From DASWTL01 sp035575925 (GTDB lineage Bacteria > Bacteroidota > Bacteroidia > Sphingobacteriales > Sphingobacteriaceae): a stretch of 64,000 nucleotides of DNA. The notes beneath the pieces were generated by a model. It saw nothing but the letters and a program-made list of their open reading frames with translations, did no database searches and was not told the DNA's origin. Positions within the stretch are counted from its first letter, which is position 1; each line of letters starts with the position of its first letter. Below are positions 45,164-54,216 of this stretch, piece by piece. Where the stretch lies: the NCBI GenBank assembly GCA_035575925.1, contig DATLXK010000014.1:1-64000 (forward strand), given 5' to 3'. The translations under genes were made by a program, and so were the position numbers.

Positions 45164-45256
45164 CCCGTCCCTCCTATCTCGTGTTTATTAGAATTATTAT
45201 AGCTACCGTGCAGGTTGAGAACACAGCTGCATAACCATTAAAAAGATTTTATCTAA

Positions 45257-45868
45257 ATGAAAATAATTGCAATAGGGAGAAATTATGCTGAGCATGCTAA
45301 AGAATTAAATAATCCTGTCCCCACCGTGCCCGTTATATTTATGAAGCCGGACACTGCATTATTAAAGGATAATAAGCCTTTCTTCCATCCTGAATTCTCA
45401 AGTGATATTCATCACGAAATTGAGATAGTTCTGAAAATTTGCAAGGAGGGGAAATATATATCAGAGAAATTCGCAAGTGATTATTTTCAGGAAATAGGTC
45501 TTGGAATTGATTTTACTGCCCGGGATATTCAGCAAAAGCATAAGGAAAAAGGCCTGCCATGGGAGTTAGCAAAAGCGTTTGATAATTCTGCACCGATCAG
45601 CAGGTTTATATCTAAGCAGAAATTTGATGATCTGTATAATATAAACTTCAACCTGGAAGTTAATGGCAAAGTAGCTCAAAAGGGCAACACTAAAGATTTA
45701 TTATTTTCTTTTGAACGTATTATTGCATTTGTATCAGGTTATATAACCTTAAAAACCGGTGATCTTATTTTTACAGGAACTCCCTCAGGAGTAGGTAAAG
45801 TTTCTGTCGATGATCATTTGGCAGGCTATTTGGAAGGGGATAAACTATTAGATTTTTATATCAGATAG
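45257..45868 (+). CDS. Fumarylacetoacetate hydrolase family protein
   Basis: This 203-residue protein is a single FAH domain. IAIGRNYAEHAKELNNP opens it; the metal-binding acids are in HHEIEIVL and the following GIDFTARDIQ; FTGTPSGVGKV closes the active site. Members hydrolyse or decarboxylate beta-diketo acids such as acylpyruvates, and a short single-domain form is close to oxaloacetate decarboxylase/acylpyruvase FAHD1. The exact substrate is inferred. The M23 peptidase gene begins 11 bases later, so the two may be co-transcribed without a clear link. Confidence 0.9.
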   Translation: MKIIAIGRNYAEHAKELNNPVPTVPVIFMKPDTALLKDNKPFFHPEFSSDIHHEIEIVLKICKEGKYISEKFASDYFQEIGLGIDFTARDIQQKHKEKGLPWELAKAFDNSAPISRFISKQKFDDLYNINFNLEVNGKVAQKGNTKDLLFSFERIIAFVSGYITLKTGDLIFTGTPSGVGKVSVDDHLAGYLEGDKLLDFYIR

Positions 45869-45879
45869 TTTAGCCCTTA

Positions 45880-47589
45880 ATGCACAAATTAAAATACATT
45901 TTCGTATTTACCTTGATTTTTCAACAGCTCGTTGCCCAGGATAATAATTCTATAATATACCCAACCGACTTCAGGCTTCCTTTAAATATCCCGCCTTCTA
46001 CGGCCGGAACTTTTGGGGAACTGCGAAGCAACCATTTTCATTCAGGGCTTGACTTCCGCACTAACCAACGCGAGGGTTATCCTATTTACGCTGTAGCGGA
46101 TGGATATGTATCACGTTTGCGTATTCAGGCAGGTGGATTTGGGAATGCCGTTTATATCACTCATCCCAATGGTTACACCACAGTATATGCGCACTTGCAA
46201 CGTTTTAATCAACGGATTCTTTTAACTGTAAATGATTTACAAAACCGCAAAGAATCTTTTGAAATAGATACCCCATTACTTCCAATAGAAATACCAATAA
46301 AAAAAGGTGATATAATAGCATGGTCCGGAAATACAGGAAGCTCAGCAGGCCCCCATTTACATTTCGAAGTTAGGGATACCAATACCGAGGAAGCTGTTAA
46401 CCCGCAATTACTTGGCTTCGGAATAGCTGATCGGGTAAATCCCGCAATTACCGGCATATATGTTTACCAGTTAAACCACAAGGGCTTTGATGAACTCACC
46501 CCAAAACAACATTTTCAGGTTACCGGTAGTGCAGGCAATTACAAATTGAGTCAGGATGCTATTATTAACGTAAGTGAAGAAGTGGGCTTTGGCATTACCA
46601 CACATGATGTGAATTCAGCCTCTAACAATCAGAATGGCGTATACTCTATTACGCTTAAACTCGATGACGAAACAATTTACCAATCTGTATGGGAAAGGTT
46701 TTTCTTTAATCATTCCAAGGCTATAAACTCTCATTTAGATTACCCGGCTCTATTGTCTTCAGGGCGGCGCATTCAAAAAAGTTTTAAAGAACCTGGCAAC
46801 CCTTTAACAATCTATAAAAAATTAATCGGCAACGGATTGATAGCTTTAGATAATAATGAGATTCATAAGCTTCAATATATTATAAAGGATGTTCGCGGAA
46901 ATGCCAGTTACCTAAATTTTAGAATACGTAAAAATCCTTCTGTAACTATACCCGTAAATAAACCACCCGGGGTTGCCAGGTTTGCTTATAATGCTGTTAA
47001 TGAATATGCCAATGAAAATATCAGGATAAATATCCCCAAAGGAATATTATATAGCGATATTAACTTCAATTACTCAACTTCAGCTACTCCTCCAGGCGCA
47101 TATTCTGCTATACATAATGTACATACCCGGTTAATTCCTGTACATGATGGATACAGTCTCTGGATTAAACCTTCATCCACAATACCACAATATCTTTTAA
47201 ATAAAGCTTTAATAGTAAATACTCAACGAGTTGCGCAGGGCGGTGATTTTCAGGATGGATATATTAAAACTATTGCCAGGACTTTTGGAAGTTTTTATAT
47301 TGCGGTAGATACTGTTCCTCCGGTGATCAGACCTGTTAATATTTCTGACGGCAGATTAATGTCGGGCGTAAACCGTATAACTTTTAAAGTTTCTGATAAT
47401 CTCTCGGGAATACGAAGTTTTAAAGGGACAATAAACGGCGAATGGGTATTAATGCAGTATGATTTAAAAAGTGCAACTTTGTATTATTCGATGGATGACA
47501 AAGTAGTTAGAGGAGAAAATACTTTGGTGCTTGAAGTAACTGATATGAAGTCAAATACTGCATCATATTCAGCAACATTTATAAGATAA
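45880..47589 (+). CDS. M23 family metallopeptidase
   Basis: This 569-residue protein has a signal peptide (KLKYIFVFTLIFQQLVAQ) and an N-terminal LytM domain with zinc ligands His54 and Asp58 (HSGLDFR), His159 and His161 (GPHLHFEVRD), plus catalytic-site His105. It should cut peptidoglycan cross-links in the periplasm. The remaining 380 residues are beta-rich, with one or two immunoglobulin-like domains near the end (FKVSDNLSGIRSFKG). An insertion of about 30 residues splits the LytM domain at 115-140. The bcp gene follows after six bases. Confidence 0.92.
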   Translation: MHKLKYIFVFTLIFQQLVAQDNNSIIYPTDFRLPLNIPPSTAGTFGELRSNHFHSGLDFRTNQREGYPIYAVADGYVSRLRIQAGGFGNAVYITHPNGYTTVYAHLQRFNQRILLTVNDLQNRKESFEIDTPLLPIEIPIKKGDIIAWSGNTGSSAGPHLHFEVRDTNTEEAVNPQLLGFGIADRVNPAITGIYVYQLNHKGFDELTPKQHFQVTGSAGNYKLSQDAIINVSEEVGFGITTHDVNSASNNQNGVYSITLKLDDETIYQSVWERFFFNHSKAINSHLDYPALLSSGRRIQKSFKEPGNPLTIYKKLIGNGLIALDNNEIHKLQYIIKDVRGNASYLNFRIRKNPSVTIPVNKPPGVARFAYNAVNEYANENIRINIPKGILYSDINFNYSTSATPPGAYSAIHNVHTRLIPVHDGYSLWIKPSSTIPQYLLNKALIVNTQRVAQGGDFQDGYIKTIARTFGSFYIAVDTVPPVIRPVNISDGRLMSGVNRITFKVSDNLSGIRSFKGTINGEWVLMQYDLKSATLYYSMDDKVVRGENTLVLEVTDMKSNTASYSATFIR

Positions 47590-47595
47590 AGAATT

Positions 47596-48054
47596 ATGGA
47601 AGAATTAAAAGAAGGCACTAAGGCACCTGAATTTACGGCAAAAAACCAACATGGGGAAATGGTTTCACTCTCTGATTTTCAGGACAAAAATGTTATTCTC
47701 TATTTTTATCCTAAGGATGATACTCCTGGTTGCACTGCAGAATCCTGCAACTTCCGGGATAATTATCAGGGCTTATTAAAAGAGGGCTTTGAAGTTATAG
47801 GTGTAAGCACAGATGATGAAGCATCGCACCTTAAATTTATTTCTAAGTATCAACTTCCATTTAATTTATTAGCTGATACGGATAAAAATATTGTTGAAGC
47901 TTACGGCGTTTGGGTTGAGAAAAATATGTATGGCAAAAAATATATGGGCACGGCCCGCAAAACCTTTATAATAAATCCACAAGGGTATATCAGTAAAATA
48001 ATAGCTAAGGTTGATACTGAAAATTCATCTCAACAAATTCTCGACTTAATATAA
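47596..48054 (+). CDS. bcp: Thioredoxin-dependent thiol peroxidase (Bcp/PrxQ)
   Basis: This 152-residue peroxiredoxin reduces hydrogen peroxide and organic peroxides. The peroxidatic Cys46 and resolving Cys51 are in TPGCTAESCNFRD, the spacing of the PrxQ type, and FYPKDDTPGCT is the active-site loop. Length is standard. It ends three bases from the stop of the convergent OmpA gene, leaving no room for a hairpin between them. Confidence 0.95.
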   Translation: MEELKEGTKAPEFTAKNQHGEMVSLSDFQDKNVILYFYPKDDTPGCTAESCNFRDNYQGLLKEGFEVIGVSTDDEASHLKFISKYQLPFNLLADTDKNIVEAYGVWVEKNMYGKKYMGTARKTFIINPQGYISKIIAKVDTENSSQQILDLI

Positions 48055-48057
48055 GCT

Positions 48058-50082
48058 CTATCTTATACTTGCCATTGGAATTGAAGCTACAACAGGCTTC
48101 TGATTAGTTTTTATTACTTTAAATTCAGTTCTACGGTTTAACTGATGTGCTTTTTTTGAACATCTTCCATTATTATCGCAACGATTTAACAGTTCGTTTT
48201 CACCTAAGCCTACGGCGACCAGATTAGTGCTATTAATCCCTTTCATAAGTAAATAATTAACAGCAGATTGGGCTCGCTTCTGTGAAAGATTTAAATTGAA
48301 CGCAGCTGAACCTCTTGAGTCGGTATGTGAGCGCAGTTCAATTTTAACATCCGACATAGTTCTTGCAAAATTAGTTACCCTGTTAAGCTCGGTTTTCGCA
48401 TCTTTGCGGATATCCCATTTATTAAAATTATAATAAATATTATTCAGACGCACCAGATAAGCCTCTTGCGCTTTAGCTAACTCGAATTTAACAGTAAATA
48501 TGGTAGGCTCCGATAAATTTTTAGTAGAAATTTCACCTTCTTGTTTAGAGAAATACTCTTCTCTGTCACCACGAACCACATAGTCCATATTCGAATTAAG
48601 ATCAAACCTAAACTTACCTTCTTCATTAGACCTGGTGGTTTCCTTTTCACCGGTATCCTGATTAAAAAGATGAATCGCAATATTTTTCATTGGCAGGCCT
48701 GAAAGACTTTCCATCACTTCCCCTTCTACTGAAAAGTTAATAGCCTTTTTTTGATTTTGACCCGGCACCTCTGCTGCAATTGGCAGCGCACCTAATGCAG
48801 TAGTAAAATGATAAATATCATCAAGGCCACGGCTTCCTTTTCTATTTGATGAAATATATCCGCTATGGCTGTCTGTAAATAATATTCCAAAGTCATCTTT
48901 AGAAGAGTTCATAGGAAATTTTAGATTTTCAGCCGGAGAAAACTCATTATATGCACCGGTTGATGATAGTACATCCAAACCGCCCATTCCTACATGGCCT
49001 TTGGAAGAAAAGTAAAATTTACCATTCTCATGTACATAAGGAAATACTTCATCTTCTTCGGTATTAATATTAGGGCCGCAGTTCACCGGCATGCCCCACA
49101 CGCCATCCATACTCTTCTTCGACGCATAAATATCCATTCCTCCTAATCCGCCGGGTTTATTTGAAGCAAAGTATAAAACATCTCCCCCGGGAGATAATGC
49201 CGGGTGCTGGATAGAAGAATTTGCATGGCCTGCTAAGGAAATCCGTTGGGGGCCGCTCCATGTATCATTAACTCTTTTTGAGAAAAAAATGGATTTTTTA
49301 CCAACTGTTAATTTATTATTCGTGTTTGTATTAATCTCTGTCCTGGTAAAGAAAATGGTATCATAATTAGCGGTAAGAACAGCTGTTGCATTGTGAAATT
49401 CATTGTTAATTTGCTGCGGTAGGATGGAAATCTTTGGTGCGATAGGGTTTGTCATATCCGCAAAATATAATTTGAGGTACGGATTACCGGTCCAGCCATA
49501 CACTGTTTTTTCTTTTTCCTTTTTTGCAGTACCTTGAGAAAACCAGCGGTCTGACACAAATATAAATCCATTATTAAATTTAACGGGTGAGAACTCAGCA
49601 TACTCTGTATTTAAAGCAAGCTCGTTTTCAATACGCACATTCGCATCCGCATTTTCACTCCACATTCTGGCAACATCTGCTGAATTAGCCATTCTCAAAC
49701 CTTCTTCTGCTTTTAGAGGCGACGATTGGGAATATAAAATGTAATTCTTTTTTGCATCTTCAAATTTGCCGTTCTGTTTTAAAGCATCTGCATAATGTTT
49801 GTAATTTAATGGATCAAAACCAGGAAATGTTAATAACCGGGCGTATGCTTTTTCTGATGCCTCCGTATTATTGATAAACCGATAGCTATTTGCAAGTTTT
49901 TGAGCAACCTCCAATGAAGGTTTTTTAGACATTATTTTTTCATAGATCTCAATTGCATATTTATAATCGTATTTTTCATAATATTGATTTGCTTTTTCAA
50001 TATTATCGGAATAAATATTCTGTGGAAGGAAGTAAATAAACACACTTAAAATTCCAGCTATATAAATTTTCCGGTAGTTCAT
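48058..50082 (-). CDS. TPR, PD40 and OmpA domain protein (PorE/SprF-partner type)
   Basis: This 674-residue protein has a signal peptide, TPR-like helices at about 30-130, WD40-like PD40 beta-propeller repeats at about 150-430 (HPALSPGGDVLYFASNKPGGLGGMDI is one blade), a carboxypeptidase-regulatory-like domain at about 450-530, and a C-terminal OmpA domain (ELRSHTDSRGSAAFNLNLSQKRA) that binds peptidoglycan. This order is that of T9SS PorE and of the OmpA proteins paired with PorP/SprF. It directly follows the PorP/SprF gene and should tether that complex to the cell wall. Confidence 0.87.
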   Translation of the reverse strand: MNYRKIYIAGILSVFIYFLPQNIYSDNIEKANQYYEKYDYKYAIEIYEKIMSKKPSLEVAQKLANSYRFINNTEASEKAYARLLTFPGFDPLNYKHYADALKQNGKFEDAKKNYILYSQSSPLKAEEGLRMANSADVARMWSENADANVRIENELALNTEYAEFSPVKFNNGFIFVSDRWFSQGTAKKEKEKTVYGWTGNPYLKLYFADMTNPIAPKISILPQQINNEFHNATAVLTANYDTIFFTRTEINTNTNNKLTVGKKSIFFSKRVNDTWSGPQRISLAGHANSSIQHPALSPGGDVLYFASNKPGGLGGMDIYASKKSMDGVWGMPVNCGPNINTEEDEVFPYVHENGKFYFSSKGHVGMGGLDVLSSTGAYNEFSPAENLKFPMNSSKDDFGILFTDSHSGYISSNRKGSRGLDDIYHFTTALGALPIAAEVPGQNQKKAINFSVEGEVMESLSGLPMKNIAIHLFNQDTGEKETTRSNEEGKFRFDLNSNMDYVVRGDREEYFSKQEGEISTKNLSEPTIFTVKFELAKAQEAYLVRLNNIYYNFNKWDIRKDAKTELNRVTNFARTMSDVKIELRSHTDSRGSAAFNLNLSQKRAQSAVNYLLMKGINSTNLVAVGLGENELLNRCDNNGRCSKKAHQLNRRTEFKVIKTNQKPVVASIPMASIR

Positions 50083-50093
50083 AGAATAATTAT

Positions 50094-51077
50094 TTAAAAG
50101 TATCTGGGCGTAGGCATGGCGCTCATTTTTTTATTAGTTTTTAATATCATTCCTAACGATATTTCATGTGACCCGTTAGTATAGCTCCCAATGCCTGATA
50201 AAGAATAATCATACGCGTAGCCAACGCGAATTTTCTTTGCCATATACATTTCTAACATGCCTACCAGCGAGTTTTGTTTAAGTATTGAGCTGCTATACTG
50301 ATTTGATTTCATTAAGTTAAGACCTGTACGGTATGAGGCGCCAAGCCAGATTGACTGATTTATCAGGAAAAAATTGTTAATATCTATACTTGTTGGCCCT
50401 TTCAGATCTTCCTTAATTAAAAATGAAGGTTTCATCTTTAAACTTTCATTCAGATTAACAAGGTAACCCGCAGTTAAGAAATAATGCCTGCCTTGCTTAG
50501 CTATCGTTCCGGAGCCTGCTGTGTATGTTACTGTCTGCCCCATCAAATTTGTTACTGAAGCACCAGCATACATCTTTTCATTATTAAAATATATACCAAA
50601 TTTACCGTCCGGCCCTAAATAACTTTGATCCCCCCCTGCAAACCCGGGATCATTGATGTCATTAATCACAGCCTCTGTATTATTTAATGTGTATTGAACA
50701 ATTCCTGCCGCTAACCCAAATGACAGACGTGTATTGTCGTCATTTCCAATTCGCAACCGATAAGCATAGTTAAGATATGCCGAGGTTTGACCCAACAGCC
50801 CTACTTTATCATTAACAATAGCCAGGCCTAACCCTACATTCTTATCTGCAGAAAAAGCTCCGTCTATAACAAGAGATTGGGTTTTTGGCGCACCCTGAAA
50901 CCCGGTCCACTGATCACGGTGCAGCAAGCTTACATTTAATCCCTCCTTATAACCTGCATAGCCTGGATTTATAACCATAGAGTTGAACATATATTGGCTA
51001 TATTGAGCATCATGCTGCGCGAAGGCAGAGAAACAGAAGGTGAGTATAAAAACCCCGAAAAGTATAAATATTCTCAT
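50094..51077 (-). CDS. Type IX secretion system membrane protein PorP/SprF
   Basis: This 327-residue barrel has a signal peptide (IFILFGVFILTFCFSAFA) and then QHDAQYSQYMFNSMVINPGYAGYK, the strongest PorP/SprF signature, followed by LHRDQWTGFQGAPKTQ. PorP/SprF proteins sit in the outer membrane and serve export or surface attachment of a type B sorting-domain substrate encoded next door, here the gene ending one base upstream. Length is standard. Confidence 0.93.
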   Translation of the reverse strand: MRIFILFGVFILTFCFSAFAQHDAQYSQYMFNSMVINPGYAGYKEGLNVSLLHRDQWTGFQGAPKTQSLVIDGAFSADKNVGLGLAIVNDKVGLLGQTSAYLNYAYRLRIGNDDNTRLSFGLAAGIVQYTLNNTEAVINDINDPGFAGGDQSYLGPDGKFGIYFNNEKMYAGASVTNLMGQTVTYTAGSGTIAKQGRHYFLTAGYLVNLNESLKMKPSFLIKEDLKGPTSIDINNFFLINQSIWLGASYRTGLNLMKSNQYSSSILKQNSLVGMLEMYMAKKIRVGYAYDYSLSGIGSYTNGSHEISLGMILKTNKKMSAMPTPRYF

Positions 51078-51078
51078 G

Positions 51079-52272
51079 TTATTTCAGCATAGTAATAAAG
51101 CCCTTAAAATTTTTAGCGGTACCATTAACATTTACCTTTACCACGTAATAGTATGTTCCTGAGTTAAAATCACCCCCATCCCAAACTTTTGTAGAACTAT
51201 ATCCTTTAGTATTATAAACCTCGTTACCTGCCCGGTTAAAAATGCTTACCTCATTATCAGGGAATAAGTCGATATTCTTTATTTCCCAGGAGTCATTAGA
51301 TCCATCACCATTTGGAGAGAACGCGTTAAAAAATGCAATCGGAGTATCTGTAGTTACTATTTGTAGCTCAGCGAGTGTGAACGCAACATTCTTAATAGAT
51401 TGATTTGTAGTTACATGTAACTCTCTATTTAGGTTATCACCAAAACTGCCATCTAAATATGTTGAGGGAGCTTTTTCCCACATTTTGGAAGCACCCCAGC
51501 TAACCATTTGTTTCAAATCCCCGTCCATGGTGTTTATATAAAATTTGATGTTTGCGTTATCTGGGCCTGAAACCTGATCGATCAGAAAAAAATACTTGTC
51601 GAAAACGCTTTTAATATCCGATGTTTTATTCAATACATTGTAGCCGCTTGCTGTAGGGTTATCATTATGAAACGAGGCGGAAAATGACATGGGTTGATTG
51701 CTTTTCGGTTCAATAAATATTGGTCTGTACTTTGATGCCGAAGAGGATCCCAACGGAAAGGAATACGCGGCGGTCGAATTTGTATTACGGATTAAGCGCC
51801 CCCCCAATGCCGTATTTATATAACCAGTAGTCCGGGTAATCGCATCAGGTTTAGTATTGGTAATGATAAGATTGTTTGATTTTGTCAGAAATTCTTTATC
51901 GTTTAAAGTGAGTGTTCCAAAAACTTCGGCCGAACGATCAAGAGCAATAATACCTGATCCTGCAAGTTCAAGATCAGGAAATGACGTAATGCTGCTTCCT
52001 GTAATGGTTTGATTAACACCAGATAAAATTACTTTTCCGGTTGAGCGGTTATCAAATACTTTTCCGGCGGCATCATTATTATGCCAATCACCTTTTACTA
52101 TAAATCTACCATTATTAAGAACAGAACCCGAAATGTTTTTAAAACTCTCAGGTACATGGACAGTTCCTCCGGTTCCAATGAATATCTTCTGTCCGGTATT
52201 TACAATTTGTGCATTTCCTGAAGAATAGGTGCTTAAACATACTGCCAGATATATTAAAGTTTTTCTGAGCAT
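51079..52272 (-). CDS. T9SS type B sorting-domain protein
   Basis: This 397-residue secreted protein has a signal peptide and a beta-rich body. Its last 85 residues are the gliding-motility-associated type B sorting domain: FFNAFSPNGDGSNDSWEI, VSIFNRAGNEVYNT, VWDGGDFNSGTYYYVV and FKGFITMLK. It is therefore a likely client of the adjacent PorP/SprF protein. The body has no recognised enzymatic domain and a pattern (VLNNGRFIVKGDWHNN) suggestive of an adhesin-like beta-helix. It begins two bases after the collagen-like gene's stop, in one operon. Confidence 0.88.
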   Translation of the reverse strand: MLRKTLIYLAVCLSTYSSGNAQIVNTGQKIFIGTGGTVHVPESFKNISGSVLNNGRFIVKGDWHNNDAAGKVFDNRSTGKVILSGVNQTITGSSITSFPDLELAGSGIIALDRSAEVFGTLTLNDKEFLTKSNNLIITNTKPDAITRTTGYINTALGGRLIRNTNSTAAYSFPLGSSSASKYRPIFIEPKSNQPMSFSASFHNDNPTASGYNVLNKTSDIKSVFDKYFFLIDQVSGPDNANIKFYINTMDGDLKQMVSWGASKMWEKAPSTYLDGSFGDNLNRELHVTTNQSIKNVAFTLAELQIVTTDTPIAFFNAFSPNGDGSNDSWEIKNIDLFPDNEVSIFNRAGNEVYNTKGYSSTKVWDGGDFNSGTYYYVVKVNVNGTAKNFKGFITMLK

Positions 52273-52274
52273 GA

Positions 52275-53123
52275 TTATTGAATTACAGAAATATGGTAAT
52301 TCATGGGTTCCGGATTTATGGTAGAAAATGTGATGTTAGTAAATTTTACTTCCACATTTCCGGCAGAAGAAACCCTGGCATAAGCAATTAATAACCCGTT
52401 ATCTAATCCTAGTCCGGGACTCACTGATACAGCCCCGTTTGATGTTGCATCGGGCACAGTAAAGTTTTGTATAATACTTGCTCCGGGTGATATGGGAGGA
52501 ATATCCAACAATGGAATTGATACCTTTAAAATCGATGAAAGCTTTGTACCCTTTTCACCAAGTTTTACAGAGCCATCGGTATATATGCGGACACCTTGTT
52601 TAGAGTTTGCTGCTAACACAAAATCCTGGTTGTCTGTGGTACCTGCAAAATTCTGCCCGGGGGTTGTTCCGCTATTTCCTGATTTTCCCCATGCATTGGC
52701 ATCTCCCGGAGGCCCTTGCAGCCCAACAGGCCCTTGTGCGCCGACTATTCCTGCAGGCCCTGCAGATCCGGCAGCTCCGGCAGCTCCGGCAGCTCCTGTA
52801 TCCCCTTTTATTCCTTGTGGCCCCGCTGCCCCATTTGATACATCGTTCCATTGATTATTTAACCAGAAATTAAACCTATTAGACGTAGTGTTAAAAATAA
52901 GCATTCCATTAATTTCGGGGTTTATTGACCCGTTCGATTGAATCCGGGAATCCCGGTCCGTCTCAGAAAGTCGGGGTATTAACAGGCCTTTGGAATCGGA
53001 TGAGATGTGAAGAACTGCTTTGGCATTGGGGGTTTCGGTTCCAATACCAACAGAGCCGCTTTGTGAAAATACGGAAAAATTTGATTTTAAAATAATTACA
53101 AAAACTAATATAAAGCGTAGCAT
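52275..53123 (-). CDS. Collagen-like repeat protein
   Basis: This 282-residue protein has a signal peptide (LRFILVFVIILKSNFSVFS), a segment usual in Bacteroidota surface proteins (LHISSDSKGLLIPRLSETDR), then 15 uninterrupted Gly-X-Y triplets at about residues 98-142, and a C-terminal domain of about 140 residues. The ATG at 53123 is preferred to the start of the frame 39 bases upstream because it gives a normal signal peptide. Trimerisation as a stalk is the expected role of the triplets. It is the first gene of the operon leading to the type B protein and PorP/SprF, but has no sorting domain itself. Confidence 0.82.
   Translation of the reverse strand: MLRFILVFVIILKSNFSVFSQSGSVGIGTETPNAKAVLHISSDSKGLLIPRLSETDRDSRIQSNGSINPEINGMLIFNTTSNRFNFWLNNQWNDVSNGAAGPQGIKGDTGAAGAAGAAGSAGPAGIVGAQGPVGLQGPPGDANAWGKSGNSGTTPGQNFAGTTDNQDFVLAANSKQGVRIYTDGSVKLGEKGTKLSSILKVSIPLLDIPPISPGASIIQNFTVPDATSNGAVSVSPGLGLDNGLLIAYARVSSAGNVEVKFTNITFSTINPEPMNYHISVIQ
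52698..52832 (-). repeat. Gly-X-Y collagen-like triplet repeat (15 triplets)
   Basis: Fifteen consecutive triplets begin with Gly, including GAA GAA GAA in the middle. The DNA is correspondingly GC-rich compared with its surroundings. The AGCTCCGGC-type tandem (around 52770-52795) gives near-identical nine-base units that could change copy number. Confidence 0.85.
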
Positions 53124-53251
53124 TCTATATAGGTAAAAATTATAGCAACTGGCAAGGTTCATTAGCGAAGAGGGTTAAATGTTTTATAATAATTTACTAA
53201 TTAATTGGCGTTAAAGCTGTTTACGCAAGCTTTTTGATTTTGTTACTATTG

Positions 53252-53281
53252 TTTGGTTATTTTTTGAAAGTTTCACCTTTG
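53252..53281 (+). promoter_or_regulatory. Promoter of the transketolase genes
   Basis: A -33 TTTG (53252-53255) is separated by 18 bases from CACCTTTG (53274-53281), one base off TAnnTTTG. The start of transcription should be near 53286, ahead of both possible start codons. Confidence 0.45.
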
Positions 53282-53327
53282 CATTAACCCGGCAATGGTT
53301 AATTTAGCCCCATATATTTTTACAGAA

Positions 53328-54173
53328 ATGAATACTGATTTAGATAAACTATCCAGCCTGGCGGGACAGGTTAGAAGAGATGTTTTGAGAATGGTGCACG
53401 GCTGCCAGTCAGGCCACCCGGGAGGCTCTTTAGGATGTGCCGATTTTTTTGTTGCCTTATATTTCCAGGTAATGAAACATAATACAAAATTTAATATGGA
53501 TGGAGAAGGTGAAGATCTTTTCTTTCTTTCCAATGGCCACATTTCACCGGTTTGGTATAGTGTGCTGGCCCGGGCAGGTTATTTTGAAGTTAGTGAATTA
53601 GCTACATTTAGGAAACTTGATTCCAGATTGCAGGGACATCCAACCACCCATGAACATCTTCCCGGCATCCGCATTGCTTCCGGATCATTAGGCCAGGGTC
53701 TTTCAGTAGCAATTGGTGCTGCATTAACCAAAAAGCTCAATAAAGATTCGAGCCTTGTGTTTTCTTTGCATGGTGACGGAGAGCTTCAGGAGGGTCAGAT
53801 ATGGGAAGCTGCATTATATGCTCCGCATAACAAAGTGGATAATCTTATTGCTACAATCGATGTAAATGGGCAGCAAATAGACGGACCTACAGAACATGTT
53901 CTATCGCTTGGGAGCCTCAGGGCTAAGTGGGAAGCTTTTGGATGGGATGTTTTGGAGATGAATGGCAATGACATGAGCGATGTTCTGCGTATTCTGGATC
54001 TTGCAGTATCGAAAGCTTTTAAAGGAAAGCCCATTATGATATTAATGCAAACTATCATGGGGAATGGAGTAGACTTTATGATGCATACCCATAAATGGCA
54101 TGGCGCAGCTCCTAATGACGAGCAACTCGCTACAGCTTTAGCACAATTAAGCTGCTTAAATGAAGATTACTAA
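53328..54173 (+). CDS. Transketolase, N-terminal (TPP-binding) subunit
   Basis: This 281-residue protein is the pyrophosphate-binding half of a split transketolase. GDGELQEGQIWEA and the NLIATIDVN region form the GDG-N motif that binds magnesium and thiamine diphosphate; HPGGSLG near residue 35 is also conserved. The ATG at 53328 is preferred to 53295 because LDKLSSLAGQVRRDVLRMVH is the usual start of the subunit. Together with the next gene it would interconvert pentose-phosphate and glycolytic sugars. The gap to it is 43 bases. Confidence 0.9.
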   Translation: MNTDLDKLSSLAGQVRRDVLRMVHGCQSGHPGGSLGCADFFVALYFQVMKHNTKFNMDGEGEDLFFLSNGHISPVWYSVLARAGYFEVSELATFRKLDSRLQGHPTTHEHLPGIRIASGSLGQGLSVAIGAALTKKLNKDSSLVFSLHGDGELQEGQIWEAALYAPHNKVDNLIATIDVNGQQIDGPTEHVLSLGSLRAKWEAFGWDVLEMNGNDMSDVLRILDLAVSKAFKGKPIMILMQTIMGNGVDFMMHTHKWHGAAPNDEQLATALAQLSCLNEDY

Positions 54174-54216
54174 CAATCAATAAAAATTTACTCTTTTAAA
54201 GAGGTTACAGGAATCC

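Noticed and set aside
52492..52854. A proline/alanine-rich plus-strand frame of 120 codons
   Set aside because: It is the complement of the collagen-like Gly-X-Y triplets, which give Pro/Ala codons when read backwards. The minus strand has the signal peptide and operon context.
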